Of a DNA stretch of 64,000 nucleotides, positions 39,201-64,000 are shown one piece after another. Location of the stretch: NCBI RefSeq assembly GCF_020382885.2, contig NC_058512.1, forward strand, positions 6,350,802-6,414,801, in the 5' to 3' direction. Origin of the DNA: Scatophagus argus. Taxonomy: Eukaryota; Chordata; Actinopteri; Scatophagidae. The position numbers and the translations under genes are program-made. How positions within the stretch are numbered: the stretch's first letter is position 1; every line of letters starts with the position of its first letter. Below the pieces are notes generated by a model, which was not told the origin of the DNA, ran no database searches, and saw nothing but the letters and a program-made list of their open reading frames with translations.

Positions 39201-41721
39201 ACGTTGTTTCAACTGTGTGTTTGTTGTATTTGCAGACACACCTTGCAGGCCAGCAGAAGATGTTTAACATTTTCAGTCTGCGGTCAGGTGGCACGTACCT
39301 CGTTCAGGTGCGCTGCAAGCCCGATCACGGCTTTTGGAGCGAATGGAGTTCCGCGTCCTACGTAAAAATCCCTGACTGTAAGACATCTACCGACAATTAT
39401 CTATATACTGTACACTTCATAAAATATAAATCAGTTATTAAAGGAAGATTTAATAGAATAGATGGGAGTTTAGCTAAGCTTAGAATAACAAGTGGCTCCA
39501 TCCAAAGGTAAAAGAAATTAGCTTAACAACACCTCTAAAACTGCCTAAATATCTGTACAATAACCAAAATGTAAAACCCACAGCTTCTTATTTTTGTTTT
39601 TCATGTATGGATTTAACTATGTGATACCATGTGTTTATTAGTGCACATTAAAAATGCAGCCAGATGGCTTTTTTTTCTACCTTTGGAGAGAACCAGACTA
39701 GCTGTTCCCATTGTTTCCACCCTATTGCTAAGCTAAGCTAACCCCGGACTTTGGTCCCATATTGATATCAAAGTATTTCCATATTAGCTCTTTGCAACAA
39801 TTTTAACTAACCGTAACAGGATAAAAGCAGCTTGATTATGTAATAGGAATAAATAGATAATAAGGATGCATGTTGGCCTGAAGCCTTTACGTTTTCATGT
39901 TGTGTCTCATAGATTTCCATCGGGAGAAGTCTGTGTGGGTTCTCATTGCTGTCTTTTCTGCCTTCATCTTCCTCATTCTCACATGGCTGCTACACATGAA
40001 CAGCCGCAGGTAAGACAAAGATCATAAATTATTTATACAATCGGTTTGGTTAATGTTGACTTTTGCTTTTTATTTATTTTAATTGTGGTATGAATGTTAT
40101 ATGCTATGTCCCAAAGCACCTGCTGTTTTCATATACATAAGAATATCATAATTGGGAATTCAAATATTTACTTCAGAAACACACAATTTTAAGACTTTAA
40201 AACACACAATAATTGTCATGTAATTGTGATTCATTACGATCATTGTTATTGGCATTATTAATGGAAATTAAATAATCATTTTGTTACTGCAAGATAATGA
40301 AACAACTTAATATCTTCAGATTATGTGAAAAGTTCAGTTGTTTATGCAATCATCACCACTCTTTAATAGTATATAGCAAAAGGTAATTAATTTTCATGAT
40401 TGTCTCATATTTATTGAGTTTTTTTCAGCTGCTCACAAACCCTGACAGACTTCTATTTTTTTTCTCATGTGTGAAGTCTTAAGCATTGTATCCTGCCACC
40501 AGTCCCTGGTCCGAAAATCAAAGGATTTGATAAGCAGCTTCTCAAGGTAACGCAGAAACATAGGAAACAATGTCTCGACTTTAGACTTTCCTAATCTAAG
40601 AAAAAAATTATTCTGACTGATTGTATCACCGCTAGAACTGATTTTTTCTTTATGTGTAGAATGGCAAGTCTGATGAGGTCTTCAGTGCACTGGTGGTGTC
40701 TGATTTCCCACCAACCACATCGTCTAACTGTGAGGACTTGCTGGTGGAGTACCTGGAGGTGTATGTCTCTGAGGAGCAGGAGCTGATGCTAGAGGAAACC
40801 AAGGATCTACAAGATGGCCTCCTCAAATCTGAGGGCTCTACATCGGACAGCGACTCCGGCCGGGGCAGCTGCGACAGCCACACTCTGCTGATGGATAAGT
40901 GTGGAGAAGCAAAAGAAGAAGGGAGGCAAACAGATCAGGAAAACATGGGGATGGACACACAAAAACCCCAAAAGGACTGGGACCGGGAAGCCTATGTCCA
41001 TGAGGACATGGTTAGCCCGGATATGTCCAGTGGGAGGGTGAAGACCTGGCCTTCTGTGTTTTCTCCCTTGCCCCCATACAGCTCAAGCCTGCTGGACCAA
41101 CAAAACTCACTTGAGACAGCCAAACAGCACTACCTCTCCGACAGCCTGTTTCCCCCAGGCTCCACACCCTCTTACCTCACCCAGCCTGGCCACAGCACCA
41201 AGGACGCTCTCGGACCAAACTACTGGGAGTTCTGCTCGAGCAACAAGCAGCCACATTCACTCCATCCCCACATGCAGGCCCACCAGCAGATCCAGGCCCA
41301 CAGCGATGTCAACATCTCCAGCATCGGCCACAAACAGGCGCCTGCTGCTCTCCAGTCCACCGAGAACGTGGAAGTACAGAAGGTCAACGATGAGGATATG
41401 GCGCTTCTCCAACCTGCTGCATCAGGGAGTTGCTGCATCGAAGACTGCCCCCGTAAGCCCCAAAGGGAGGACTACAGCAAGGTGAAGGGGGTGGACAGGG
41501 ACAACATGCTGCTGCTCCAAAGAGAGGTGATGGAAGAAGACAAGTGCCCCTGTGAGCACCAGGAGACGAATGGAGTGACAGAGAACTGCTACACATCGTC
41601 AAAAGTTACACAGAAGCCTACAGCCTGCAGTTGCTCTGCCATGCCGGTCCAGGACAAAATGGTCCTGGCAATGAACGGTTATGTTGACACTGCCGTCATG
41701 TGCACATTGCCCACTTACTAG
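36299..41721 (+). CDS. prlr: Prolactin receptor, long form, complete coding region
   Basis: Nine exons: 36275-36365 (ATG at 36299), 36562-36694, 37367-37536, 38803-38969, 39236-39377, 39913-40009, 40477-40546 and 40660-41721, the list being eight segments after the non-coding exon 1. All junctions are GT-AG and phases agree, giving 635 aa. A signal peptide (about 1-21) precedes [12 protein letters not shown]. Two fibronectin-III domains carry the D1 cysteine pairs C35/C45 and C74/C85, and WSEWS at 213-217. The transmembrane helix is near 234-256 and Box 1, ILPPVPGPK, at 264-272. The product is a type I membrane cytokine receptor that binds prolactin and signals through JAK2-STAT5, controlling osmoregulation and reproduction in fish. 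PRLR, not GHR, is indicated by WSEWS, the Box 1 context IKGFD and the tail. Teleosts have two paralogues (prlra, prlrb); which one this is cannot be fixed here. Confidence 0.95.
37301..37320 (+). repeat. (AC)10 microsatellite upstream of a prlr exon
   Basis: Ten AC units, 46 bases before the exon at 37367. Confidence 0.9.
39236..39377 (+). CDS. prlr: prlr exon with the WSEWS motif
   Basis: It encodes [20 protein letters not shown] and then [20 protein letters not shown], the end of the second fibronectin-III domain. WSEWS is the hallmark of class I cytokine receptors and is needed for folding and surface expression. The exon starts in phase 0 and ends in phase 1, with a codon split T|AT (Tyr) into the transmembrane exon. 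Confidence 0.95.
39440..39800. repeat. Foldback MITE-like repeat in prlr intron
   Basis: The left arm contains TTTAGCTAAGCTTAGAATAA, ATCCAAAGGTAAAAGAAATT and ACACCTCTAAAACTG. The right arm contains TACCTTTGGAGAGAACCAGA and TTGCTAAGCTAAGCTAACCC, the reverse complements of the same family words. It is therefore a palindromic element with an intact, if shortened, centre. The left edge is approximate. Confidence 0.6.
39913..40546 (+). CDS. prlr: prlr transmembrane exon and Box 1 exon (39913-40009, 40477-40546)
   Basis: The first exon encodes [20 protein letters not shown] and the rest of a hydrophobic helix ending LLHMNSR. The second encodes [20 protein letters not shown], with the proline-rich Box 1 that docks JAK2. 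Splitting the transmembrane and Box 1 exons this way matches the known PRLR gene structure. Confidence 0.95.
40660..41721 (+). CDS. prlr: prlr last coding exon: intracellular signalling tail
   Basis: 353 codons and a TAG stop in one exon, as in other PRLR genes. It opens [20 protein letters not shown] and includes [11 protein letters not shown], which aligns with the human [12 protein letters not shown] segment. DSGRGS (347-352) matches the beta-TrCP phosphodegron that drives PRLR turnover. Later segments such as [10 protein letters not shown] and [17 protein letters not shown] also resemble the human tail. The C-terminus is CTLPTY with a terminal tyrosine. The long tail indicates the signalling-competent form. 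Confidence 0.95.
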   Translation, partial: NGKSDEVFSALVVSDFPPTTSSNCEDLLVEYLEVYVSEEQELMLEETKDLQDGLLKSEGSTSDSDSGRGSCDSHTLLMDKCGEAKEEGRQTDQENMGMDTQKPQKDWDREAYVHEDMVSPDMSSGRVKTWPSVFSPLPPYSSSLLDQQNSLETAKQHYLSDSLFPPGSTPSYLTQPGHSTKDALGPNYWEFCSSNKQPHSLHPHMQAHQQIQAHSDVNISSIGHKQAPAALQSTENVEVQKVNDEDMALLQPAASGSCCIEDCPRKPQREDYSKVKGVDRDNMLLLQREVMEEDKCPCEHQETNGVTENCYTSSKVTQKPTACSCSAMPVQDKMVLAMNGYVDTAVMCTLPTY

Positions 41722-41970
41722 GTGCCCTCCGAGCCCAACTTTCAGCTTTGGGACTTTAAGAGACCTGTTTTAGGTCTGGACAGAGAAAGCGAAAACACTG
41801 ACACTGAATGACTACTTCAAAAATGGTTTCAGATTTTATATTTTGCTGTTACAGAATTACTGTCATTTATTTTCCTTCTACTTCTCACATAAGAGCTCTT
41901 CTCACTTCTTTTCCATGCAGTGACTCTCTGATTTTGAGAATCCAAAAGAATTTGATTGAATGATCTGAAA

Positions 41971-41976
41971 AATAAA
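41971..41976 (+). terminator. prlr: Candidate prlr poly(A) signal
   Basis: The first AATAAA after the stop, 250 bases downstream. Other AATAAA hexamers occur further right (for example near 42930), so the used site is not certain. Confidence 0.45.
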
Positions 41977-42272
41977 CTTCATTCAACTCAATTGTATTGT
42001 ATTGTAATTGTATTGTAAATTATGTGGTACGATATGGTGTCATTAAGATTAATTTTATGTCTGTTATTAATATTTTTATAAGTAAAAGGTATGCGTTTCA
42101 AGTCATGAATTTCTCTGTTGAAATATGTTGATGTATACTGGTGTAATGTGAGTATCTGTTAAAAATATTTATGTAAAAATCAAAATTTGGAGAGCTCAAA
42201 CATCAAATGTTTTTATCTTATGTCCATTTTTCTTTGTGGCTATTATCTCAGCCTCCCGTAAAACAATGCATC

Positions 42273-42544
42273 TTAAAGAGACATTTCACCCAAAAATCAA
42301 AACACCTATTACTCGTAGCATTATTTAAAAGGGTCAGAGAATACGTGTGCAAAACTCAACAGCAATGTTTTTTCTCAGAAGTGCCATCTGGTTTCATTGT
42401 GATCGAGAGAAGGCGGACATTTTTTACAGCCAATATTTCCTTAAACCCTGCTCACACCAAATAACTCTAGCTGGATCAATGGCATCACGGGTAAGAGCAA
42501 AAATATGAAGCTATTTTTGATTTCTGGGCAAAGTATTCCTTTAA
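42273..42544. repeat. MITE with degenerate TTAAAG terminal repeats
   Basis: Begins TTAAAGAGACATTTCACCC and ends GGGCAAAGTATTCCTTTAA, imperfect inverted termini. The TTAAAG...CTTTAA ends and the internal words CAAAACTCAACAGCAATGTT and GAGAAGGCGGACATTTTTTA match a common teleost MITE. A related piece is at about 56,325-56,450. Confidence 0.65.
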
Positions 42545-42810
42545 AACTGCAGCACCTACCCTCATCCTCCACCTCCTACCTTTGCTGGTCAGAGCGAAAT
42601 AATTCATTTTACCTTTTGAAATAATAAAAAAAAATGCTGTGACCGATTAAGTGGTAAAATGCAAAACTTTGTTGAGTTTTTTTTGGAGGGGAAAACAGTG
42701 TCATGATATTTGGTTGGCCATGTACAACACTAATTTTAAGTGACTTTGTTGTTTAAGAGAGATGTGATTGCTGTGTTTTGCCACTATGATTATTATTATT
42801 ATTTTCATGC

Positions 42811-42864
<54 letters not shown>
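42811..42864 (+). repeat. (AT)n(GT)n microsatellite
   Basis: About six AT units followed by about 20 GT units, between prlr and agxt2. Confidence 0.95.
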
Positions 42865-42865
<1 letters not shown>

Positions 42866-44686
42866 GCTTTATAAACAGTCAGTAAATGCATTCTGAAGCA
42901 GCAATCAACTGTCAAAAATCATGCTTACAATAAATTTATAATATATGGTAGTGGAATGATCTACTGTGTATTATTGTTATTTTTATTTGAGTAAATAACT
43001 GTGGGCGGCTAAGAATTATTTAGAGATGGTATATAAACTTTTTGACTGCCAGTTTTCGTTTATGTTTTTCAGTGAAAGCATAGCAGGCTGTAACGTAGAC
43101 CTGGAAAGTGTTACGCCATGTGAGACTTCATGAATGTGAGTTTTGTGAGTGTGTCCTTTGTCATATAGAGCACTTACATTTTCAAGGCCATTTAATAGCA
43201 AACCCACAAGAGACCAGAACTTGGACATCTCATAATTACGGTCGACACACATAACATCCTTTCACAGATCGTTTCTTTGTTGAAGTGGAAGGCTGGTGAG
43301 ACGTTTGCACGGGACTAAAATAAAAGCATATGTGGTGTAGAATATGAAATATTTGTTTTGTTGATTTCTGTTCTTAACCCGGTCATCTATTTGGTTGTTT
43401 GCCCCATTGATACATGCTGTAATGAGATATGGCATGTGTTTGAGTTTTTTTATTTCGATATGTTTTAGTGCAATTTAGGGTGTTAAGTTTGATCTGTGTT
43501 TATTGGTTGTCTTCTGGTGAGTTCTGTGATGTTAAATTAGGCAAATTAGAAATAAAACACACACATAGGTCTTGAGAGGAATTCTTAACAAATGAGCAAC
43601 ATAACATAACTTTTGAAATTGAAATTTAAGCGGGTTGTCCCCGGTTGGTTTATAGCAATTAAAATTTCTGAAAACAGTATTTAATTATTTTATTGGAATT
43701 TTATAAAAGGCACATTCAGAACACTCAACACTTATTTATACTCAAGTACAGACCGCGACAGAAATTGCGACAGAAATCTGGTTTTCATTCTGCAGTATTG
43801 TGTTGTCTCCTGCTAGCTGAGTTATGAATAAAGGTCTGCCAATAAGAGAAAAAACGTTTATACAACTAGATTTATTACAGTCTGCCAAATGTTGAGACGC
43901 TAACAGGAAGAGGCATAAGGAGACGGGCTACAGCTTTGTAGAAGTCTAAAAATGACTAATCCAGAATGTCCAGGACAAGTCTTGTCATGAAATCTGACTG
44001 TGTTTTCTCAATAATCAAGTCCAACACCATTTTAAACCTTTTAGTCAACAGTAGAGTAAACAATCATAGAGCAAATAGAACAAATCATATGACCGTTTGC
44101 TTTGGGAATTAAAATGGTCTACCTTTGAGTCATTGAAGTTGGAAGATATTCTACAAAAACGTCAAATGAAAAGGGGCCAGTTCATTAGAAAATAATTTGT
44201 AAAATCTAGAACCTGGGGATTTATTGTTTTAAGAAGATTAATTACATTCTGTTTAAATGACGGAGAGCTCAAAAAGGTTATATGAGAGCTTCTGAGCTTC
44301 CACTATTATTGAGCAGCCCATTTTTTAAAAAAGGCCAATAGACTTGCCTTAATGCACACAGCCTTACAGAAAGTTGTTTTTTGTTTTTTTGATACCTTGC
44401 TCTCCAGATATCAACAAACAGAATGAGAAAGTTTGACCCAAACTGCCAAGCAAGTGAAGCTTTGCGTTTGATTTCAGACTATGAGTAGTAGTGAACAAAC
44501 AGGTGGTTTATCAGTGCGCTTTGACTACGTACGTTTACGCAACCCGTGACGTTGCAGAGATGCGCTGACTGCCCAGCCCAGAAAAGTTTTACAAAAAGAA
44601 AAAAGAAAAGCTTGGTGTAGACTGCCTTGTTAGTGTCAGACGGTGAGGGCAGTGGGATAGTTGTGTGTCCTCTGGGTCTGCTCAAC

Positions 44687-53931
<9,245 letters not shown>

Positions 53932-56900
53932 AAGTCAAATTAAGGTCGGCTGCCCAGGACCAAACCTGCTCAGTGGTGGATTGCATTTTTTTTAACTAAA
54001 ATGTTAAAAATTCTGTCATTAATCATGTTGACCTTCAGAGCCTTTGCACAGCAATTGTAAAAGGGAATGTTTAGCTATGTTAACATATGTTGCAGTTTGA
54101 AGACTTAATACACTCAAGATAGCTCAAAACAGTAGTGCACAGTGCCTCTCTAACACCTGACCTAAAATTCGTTTTGCTCTTTTTTGGGTCTTCTGAATGT
54201 AGTTGGATGTAATGTTTTATGATCGTTTCACAATTTGTAATTTCTGAGCACATGCTTCCTTATTGTTTATAGATGTGAATGTAATAGAAATGGATCTTTG
54301 AGCTGGAGATACAACCGTCTGTGCTGTAACACATTGGTCACACTGCCCCCTGCAGGTATTTGTAGGTCCTACCTTTTGTTGTATAAAAGTCAAAAACAAC
54401 AATGTTTTTTATTACCTTTTTTATCCCATCAACATCCTTCAATGTGGCACTAATATTATAATTTTCTCTTCATTGTGGATCCAGCCAGATCACTTCCACA
54501 GAGCCTACCTTTGCAGTGCTCAAATAGTGGGTAATTATCTGTGACCACTGTACAGGGATGATCAGTTCAATTTATATAATGCCACATCACAACAACAGTT
54601 GTCTCTTGACACTTTCCAATTAGAGCAGATGTGGACCAAATCAAATACATATCTGATTCTTGCTAGTGTGATGGCTGTGTGAATGGTCAGATCAGAGTTC
54701 ATGTGGTTTTTCTCCCACCAAGCATGCTCACATCACTGTTGCATCATGGATGAAGCTACATATGAAAGAACATAGAAACAACCAGAGGAGGAACAGGAAG
54801 TTGCAATGTATTATATAGAAGGGAAGATACTTCAGTTACAGCAGTCACACAACACTGCCATTACCACAGTAGAAAATTCAAGTAAATACCTACACCACTG
54901 TTTTGATGATGGACTGTGATTTTCTGTTGTGCAGCAGCGCACATAAGTGTGGGATCGTGGAACAGAAGTGTTCACAATGATCTCGGTTACGGAGATGAAT
55001 TTGAACAGTCAACAAAAAGATTAGATTAGAAAAAGAAATCTCGATGAACCGGTTGCACAGCAGGAAAAATGCAGGCAGACTTAATAAGTGCAATGATGGT
55101 TCACTTCCCAATAGTGTGTCCCAATCACAGTGAGCCAGCATGCACAACAGCAGGACATCCTCAAAGTGGAATGCAGCAATATGTCAGTAAACGCATCTGC
55201 AAGAAGCCGCAGGAAACTCACCAGTTGCTGTTTGTCCGGTCCCTTGCATCACTTGTCTTGGTTTGCAGTGTGAATGTATTCAAAGACTCACCCACCTGAA
55301 CACCTGTATCTGCTTTCTCATTGGCCATGCAATAAATACATGCTTATTTGCATTCACTCTGTTAGATTACCCAGACATGTTTGCTGCTTGCCTGTCCAGC
55401 CTTTTGGACTTCTGCCCTTCTGCTGATTATTTCTCCTCCTCTGCCAAGCCTACCAGGTATTAATTTTAGCCTGTTATCTGTCTACAATTAAAGCTGAGCA
55501 TGGCACTTTACCTGCTTGGTCTCTGAATTGCATTTTCGGGTCCAAAACTGGTTTACTCACTCGTTATAATTATATGGGATCCTTTATTTGTCTTTGTAGT
55601 AATCTGTGTGTGTGTGTGTGTGTGGTCTGTGTACATATGTATTCCATACCAATTTACTATTTTTTTTTATCAAAACTGTGAGGCACATGAAGGCTATTAA
55701 AGTCTCAGATGATTTAGCTAGCAGTAAATATGATTCTGTCCCAGTTCAGACCAGAAGGAAACTGAAATCATGATGACATTGCAAACACCACTACATTTAT
55801 AACAGGAAAATGAGTTAATAAGTCTTGGTCCTTTCATTAAGGAGGCTTACACTTCTTAAGTAGCTCTCATAAGGCTTGAGATTCAATCAGTAATTCAGTT
55901 TGCTCATGATGAGGTGAGGTCTGCAGAGGTTGCCATGGCTTCCATCATCTGGCAGTAATTCACACCTTAAACTTCATTTCACAACTGGGGCATCCTAAAG
56001 ATCAGGGTGGCATTATTTGTATGGTTCAAAGTAGAGAGATTTTAATACCTTTCTTCCAATTATTACATTTTTAATTTTCTCATAAAATGACTGATTAGAT
56101 CACCCCTCAAAATAGCAGACAGCTCGAGGATGACAACATTCAACTTAATCTAACAAAAGCCAATAATGTTCAGACCACTGAGGATTTATCACTGTTAAAA
56201 CTGAACAACAACCAAAAACAAATATGTTTCCTCTTGCCTGTACTGCCATTCATCCATCTAAATTGTTCTGGTGTGATTTGCCTAATTTTCTGTAATATAA
56301 TGGAACTACGTGGCACTTTGCTTGTGGTGCTCAAAGGACCACGAAAATACATTTGAAAAACTCAACAGGAACGTCTCTTTCCAGAAATTATGACCCAGCT
56401 GCTCAAGACAATCCAGACTTTGTTGTGAGCAGTTTTGTGTAGGAACTATTTTTGGCATCACACATCTCCAGCCTGGTACAGAAAGCTCAGAAATGACCCA
56501 CAAGGAAACTTTAGCACCCTGACTGCAAACATTACAAAGCCGCATGGGATGTGGACAGAAAAGGATCTGCACGTGGGTGATTAAAACAGCCCAGAACATC
56601 ATTGATGACCAGCAACAGAGCACCTGTGATATCAGAGAGGTGAGGTGAGGTGCCTGCACAGAGCTCATCCACCCCAGCCACAGCCTGTTCACCCTGCTGC
56701 CATGTGTCAAAGCGACACAGAACTACCCACAGCTGCACCATCAGACTACAGAGAGCTTCTTTCCTCCATCAGGCTGTAAGTCTCCTCAACTCCACCTCAT
56801 TCTTCACATTCCTCTGTAAAGAATGATACTGATCTTTCTGTTGAGTTCCCTCATTCCCATTAGGTTAGCCAAGTTAGCATTCATTAGCTCATGAGCCTCC

Positions 56901-57461
56901 CATATCAATCAACTGCCAAGTGAGGTTGGTTAGAAGAGCCTCAGAGACATTGAGAAGGGTGTCACATGCTGTTTTTCTTCCTGCAGTGCTACTTGTGTCA
57001 GTTGTCCTGTTTTGCTGCCTGTTTAGATTTCATTCTAGTCTAAATATTTGAATATCTTCTTACTATTCTGTATTTGTGGCATGGAGGGGGCTACAATCGC
57101 ATTTCATTGGGCATAACTGTATGGCAATGATGACAAATAAAAACTTTGAACCTTGAATCACACTCCCACTCACCTCAGACTGAGGCCAGCGTCTTCTCTG
57201 GCCACCAACAGGAAAGAACCGGAACCACCTAAGATCTCCTTCTTCCTAAACTCCCAATCAGTGAGCATGTAGTAGAAATAGTGACCAGGTGCCACTGGTT
57301 ATATATTTATGGATGTGACGTAGTGAAATCACTGTTGTTTGGTGGGAAGGGTACCATTGGCTGAGCACTGTCCACCCATCCTTGTGACTTTGTAGAAAAA
57401 GGAAAGTCTTACGCGAAGGCAGTAGGATAACTGAGTCCCCTGTGTTCTGCACCTGTGCAAC
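53932..57461. other. agxt2 copy 1 3' UTR and spacer between the tandem copies
   Basis: About 3.5 kb. It holds the copy 1 3' UTR at the left, a (TG)n run at 55605-55624, a MITE-like piece at about 56,325-56,450 and a LINE 3' end from about 56,450 to 57,160. The last ~60 bases before 57462 resemble the sequence upstream of copy 1 (GGCAGTAGGATAACTGAGTC against GGCAGTGGGATAGTTGTGTG), so the duplicated block reaches into the 5' UTR. No other gene was recognised. Confidence 0.65.
56325..57160 (+). mobile_element. MITE piece followed by a 5'-truncated LINE 3' end
   Basis: From 56325, GGTGCTCAAAGGACCACGAA, ACTCAACAGGAACGTCTCTT and CAGAAATTATGACCCAGCTG match a teleost MITE family (relative of 42273-42544). 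From about 56,450, the plus-strand reading decays from a LINE reverse-transcriptase C-terminus: ISSLVQKAQ, then a region like SSTPATACSPCC, then FLHQAVSLLNSTSFF. It ends with AATGATGACAAATAAAAACT followed by TTGAACCTTGAATC, a typical LINE 3' tail. The boundary between the two pieces is approximate, and the coding part is broken by stops. Confidence 0.55.
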
Positions 57462-63212
<5,751 letters not shown>

Positions 63213-64000
63213 GTGAGGATTACTGTTCTTTTTCTACATCACTTCTGTTCATTAGCACAAGAGAGTTTAATTTGATCAAAATCGAGTCAGGAGCAGAGGA
63301 TGACAAGCCATTAAAGTACATTGAGTTACACTTTTTTTCTTTTCTGCTGCAACATAAAACATATCTGCTATGAAAATCACATCCTGTGTGTGGAAAACCC
63401 AAAAGGAATATTTTATATTTTTTGGTTCCTTCCACTTAGATATTAAGCCATCAATTCACTTTGTCTGCCTATATTTGCATAAAGCAGCGAAGTCACATCG
63501 TCAGACGGATAGTAATACTGATAAACATTCAGCAGCCTGCTACACAGTTACAGACATACAAACAACCCAAATTATGACTATGTCTGTAACTGTGTAGCAG
63601 CCTGCTACACAGTTACAGACATACAAACAACCCAAATTATGACTCTTTCTAACCTAAAAACATAAACACATGTATTGTGCTGCTTGCAGAAGAAGCAACT
63701 GAACAAACATTTGCTCTGGGAACGTGTACCACAAATATCAGTTTGAAGGCCAGACAGCTGATTAGCACCACAGTAAACACTGTAAAATCATAAATTCATT
63801 TGGTCTGTTAAAATGATGGTGTAGTCCTTAATCTCAGTATCACTGCTGACAAAAATGTGACTGGCCATGACTTACAACCCACAGTTTTTGTTTGTGTGCT
63901 GTGCTTGTTCCCCTGCTGGAGCTTAACCTGCCAGCTTCTGTCAGTTAGACGCAGAAGCCAACGTGCTCTCGCAGTGGAAAAGGAGACAATTTCAGCTTCA
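63213..64000. other. agxt2 copy 2 intron 11 (or 3' flank) to window end
   Basis: No match to agxt2 exon 12 ([19 protein letters not shown] in copy 1) was found on either strand. It holds the 65-bp tandem repeat and otherwise nothing I recognise. Confidence 0.6.
63531..63644 (+). repeat. 65-bp tandem repeat with embedded palindrome
   Basis: A 49-bp block at 63531-63579 recurs exactly at 63596-63644 (period 65). The linking sequence ATGTCTGTAACTGTGTAGCA (63580-63599) is the reverse complement of GCTACACAGTTACAGACAT inside the block, so each copy can fold against it. It is in the 3' flank of agxt2 copy 2 exon 11. Confidence 0.9.

Larger units (their letters stand above)
41722..44686. other. prlr 3' UTR and prlr-agxt2 intergenic region
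   Basis: Starts with the prlr 3' UTR. It contains a MITE-like repeat (42273-42544) and an (AT)n(GT)n microsatellite (42811-42864). From about 43,000 to 44,600 I see nothing further; the final 100 bases probably include the agxt2 5' UTR and promoter. Confidence 0.6.

Noticed and set aside
56306..56741. Minus-strand ORFs of 69-134 codons
   Set aside because: They run through a MITE piece and the antisense of a LINE 3' end.

Overview
This window is nuclear DNA from a ray-finned fish, most likely a percomorph teleost. It holds vertebrate split genes with GT-AG introns, (TG)n microsatellites and several short interspersed repeats that I recognise as typical of teleosts. There are no prokaryotic operons, CRISPR arrays or tRNA/rRNA genes that I can support.

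Left part (about 1-27,400, minus strand): the 5' half of a NEDD4-family HECT E3 ubiquitin ligase, identified as nedd4l. Thirteen coding exons run from the ATG at 27134 down to 612. They encode the C2 domain, the first WW domain, a regulatory linker with an SGK-type RLRSSSM site, and the second WW domain. The remaining WW domains and the HECT domain lie beyond the left edge. A 372-codon alternative first exon (13352-14467) sits in the intron before the TRDDF exon. It matches the architecture of the long human NEDD4 isoform, in which a long N-terminus replaces the first half of the C2 domain.

Middle (about 27,400-42,000): a divergent intergenic region with CCAAT and GC boxes, then a complete prolactin receptor gene (prlr, plus strand). 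It has a probable non-coding first exon at about 31,300-31,490 and nine further exons. The first of these carries the ATG at 36299 and the last ends at the stop at 41721. The 635-aa product has a signal peptide, two cytokine-receptor fibronectin-III domains with WSEWS, one transmembrane helix, Box 1 and a DSGRGS degron.

Right part (about 44,600-64,000, plus strand): two tandem copies of agxt2, the mitochondrial alanine-glyoxylate aminotransferase 2. Copy 1 is complete (14 exons, 510 aa). Copy 2 has 11 intact exons and runs off the right edge. PRLR and AGXT2 are also neighbours in the same orientation in human, so the linkage is old, while the agxt2 tandem duplication is an added fish feature. 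Introns and intergenic DNA carry a SINE and a foldback element (both with exact 15-bp target-site duplications), a Tc1-like remnant, LINE 3' ends and several MITE-like repeats.

The three gene types do different jobs (ubiquitination, hormone reception, amino-acid metabolism). I see no evidence of a shared pathway or of an exotic undescribed system. The most interesting items are the alternative nedd4l exon with its own PY motif and the diverging second agxt2 copy.
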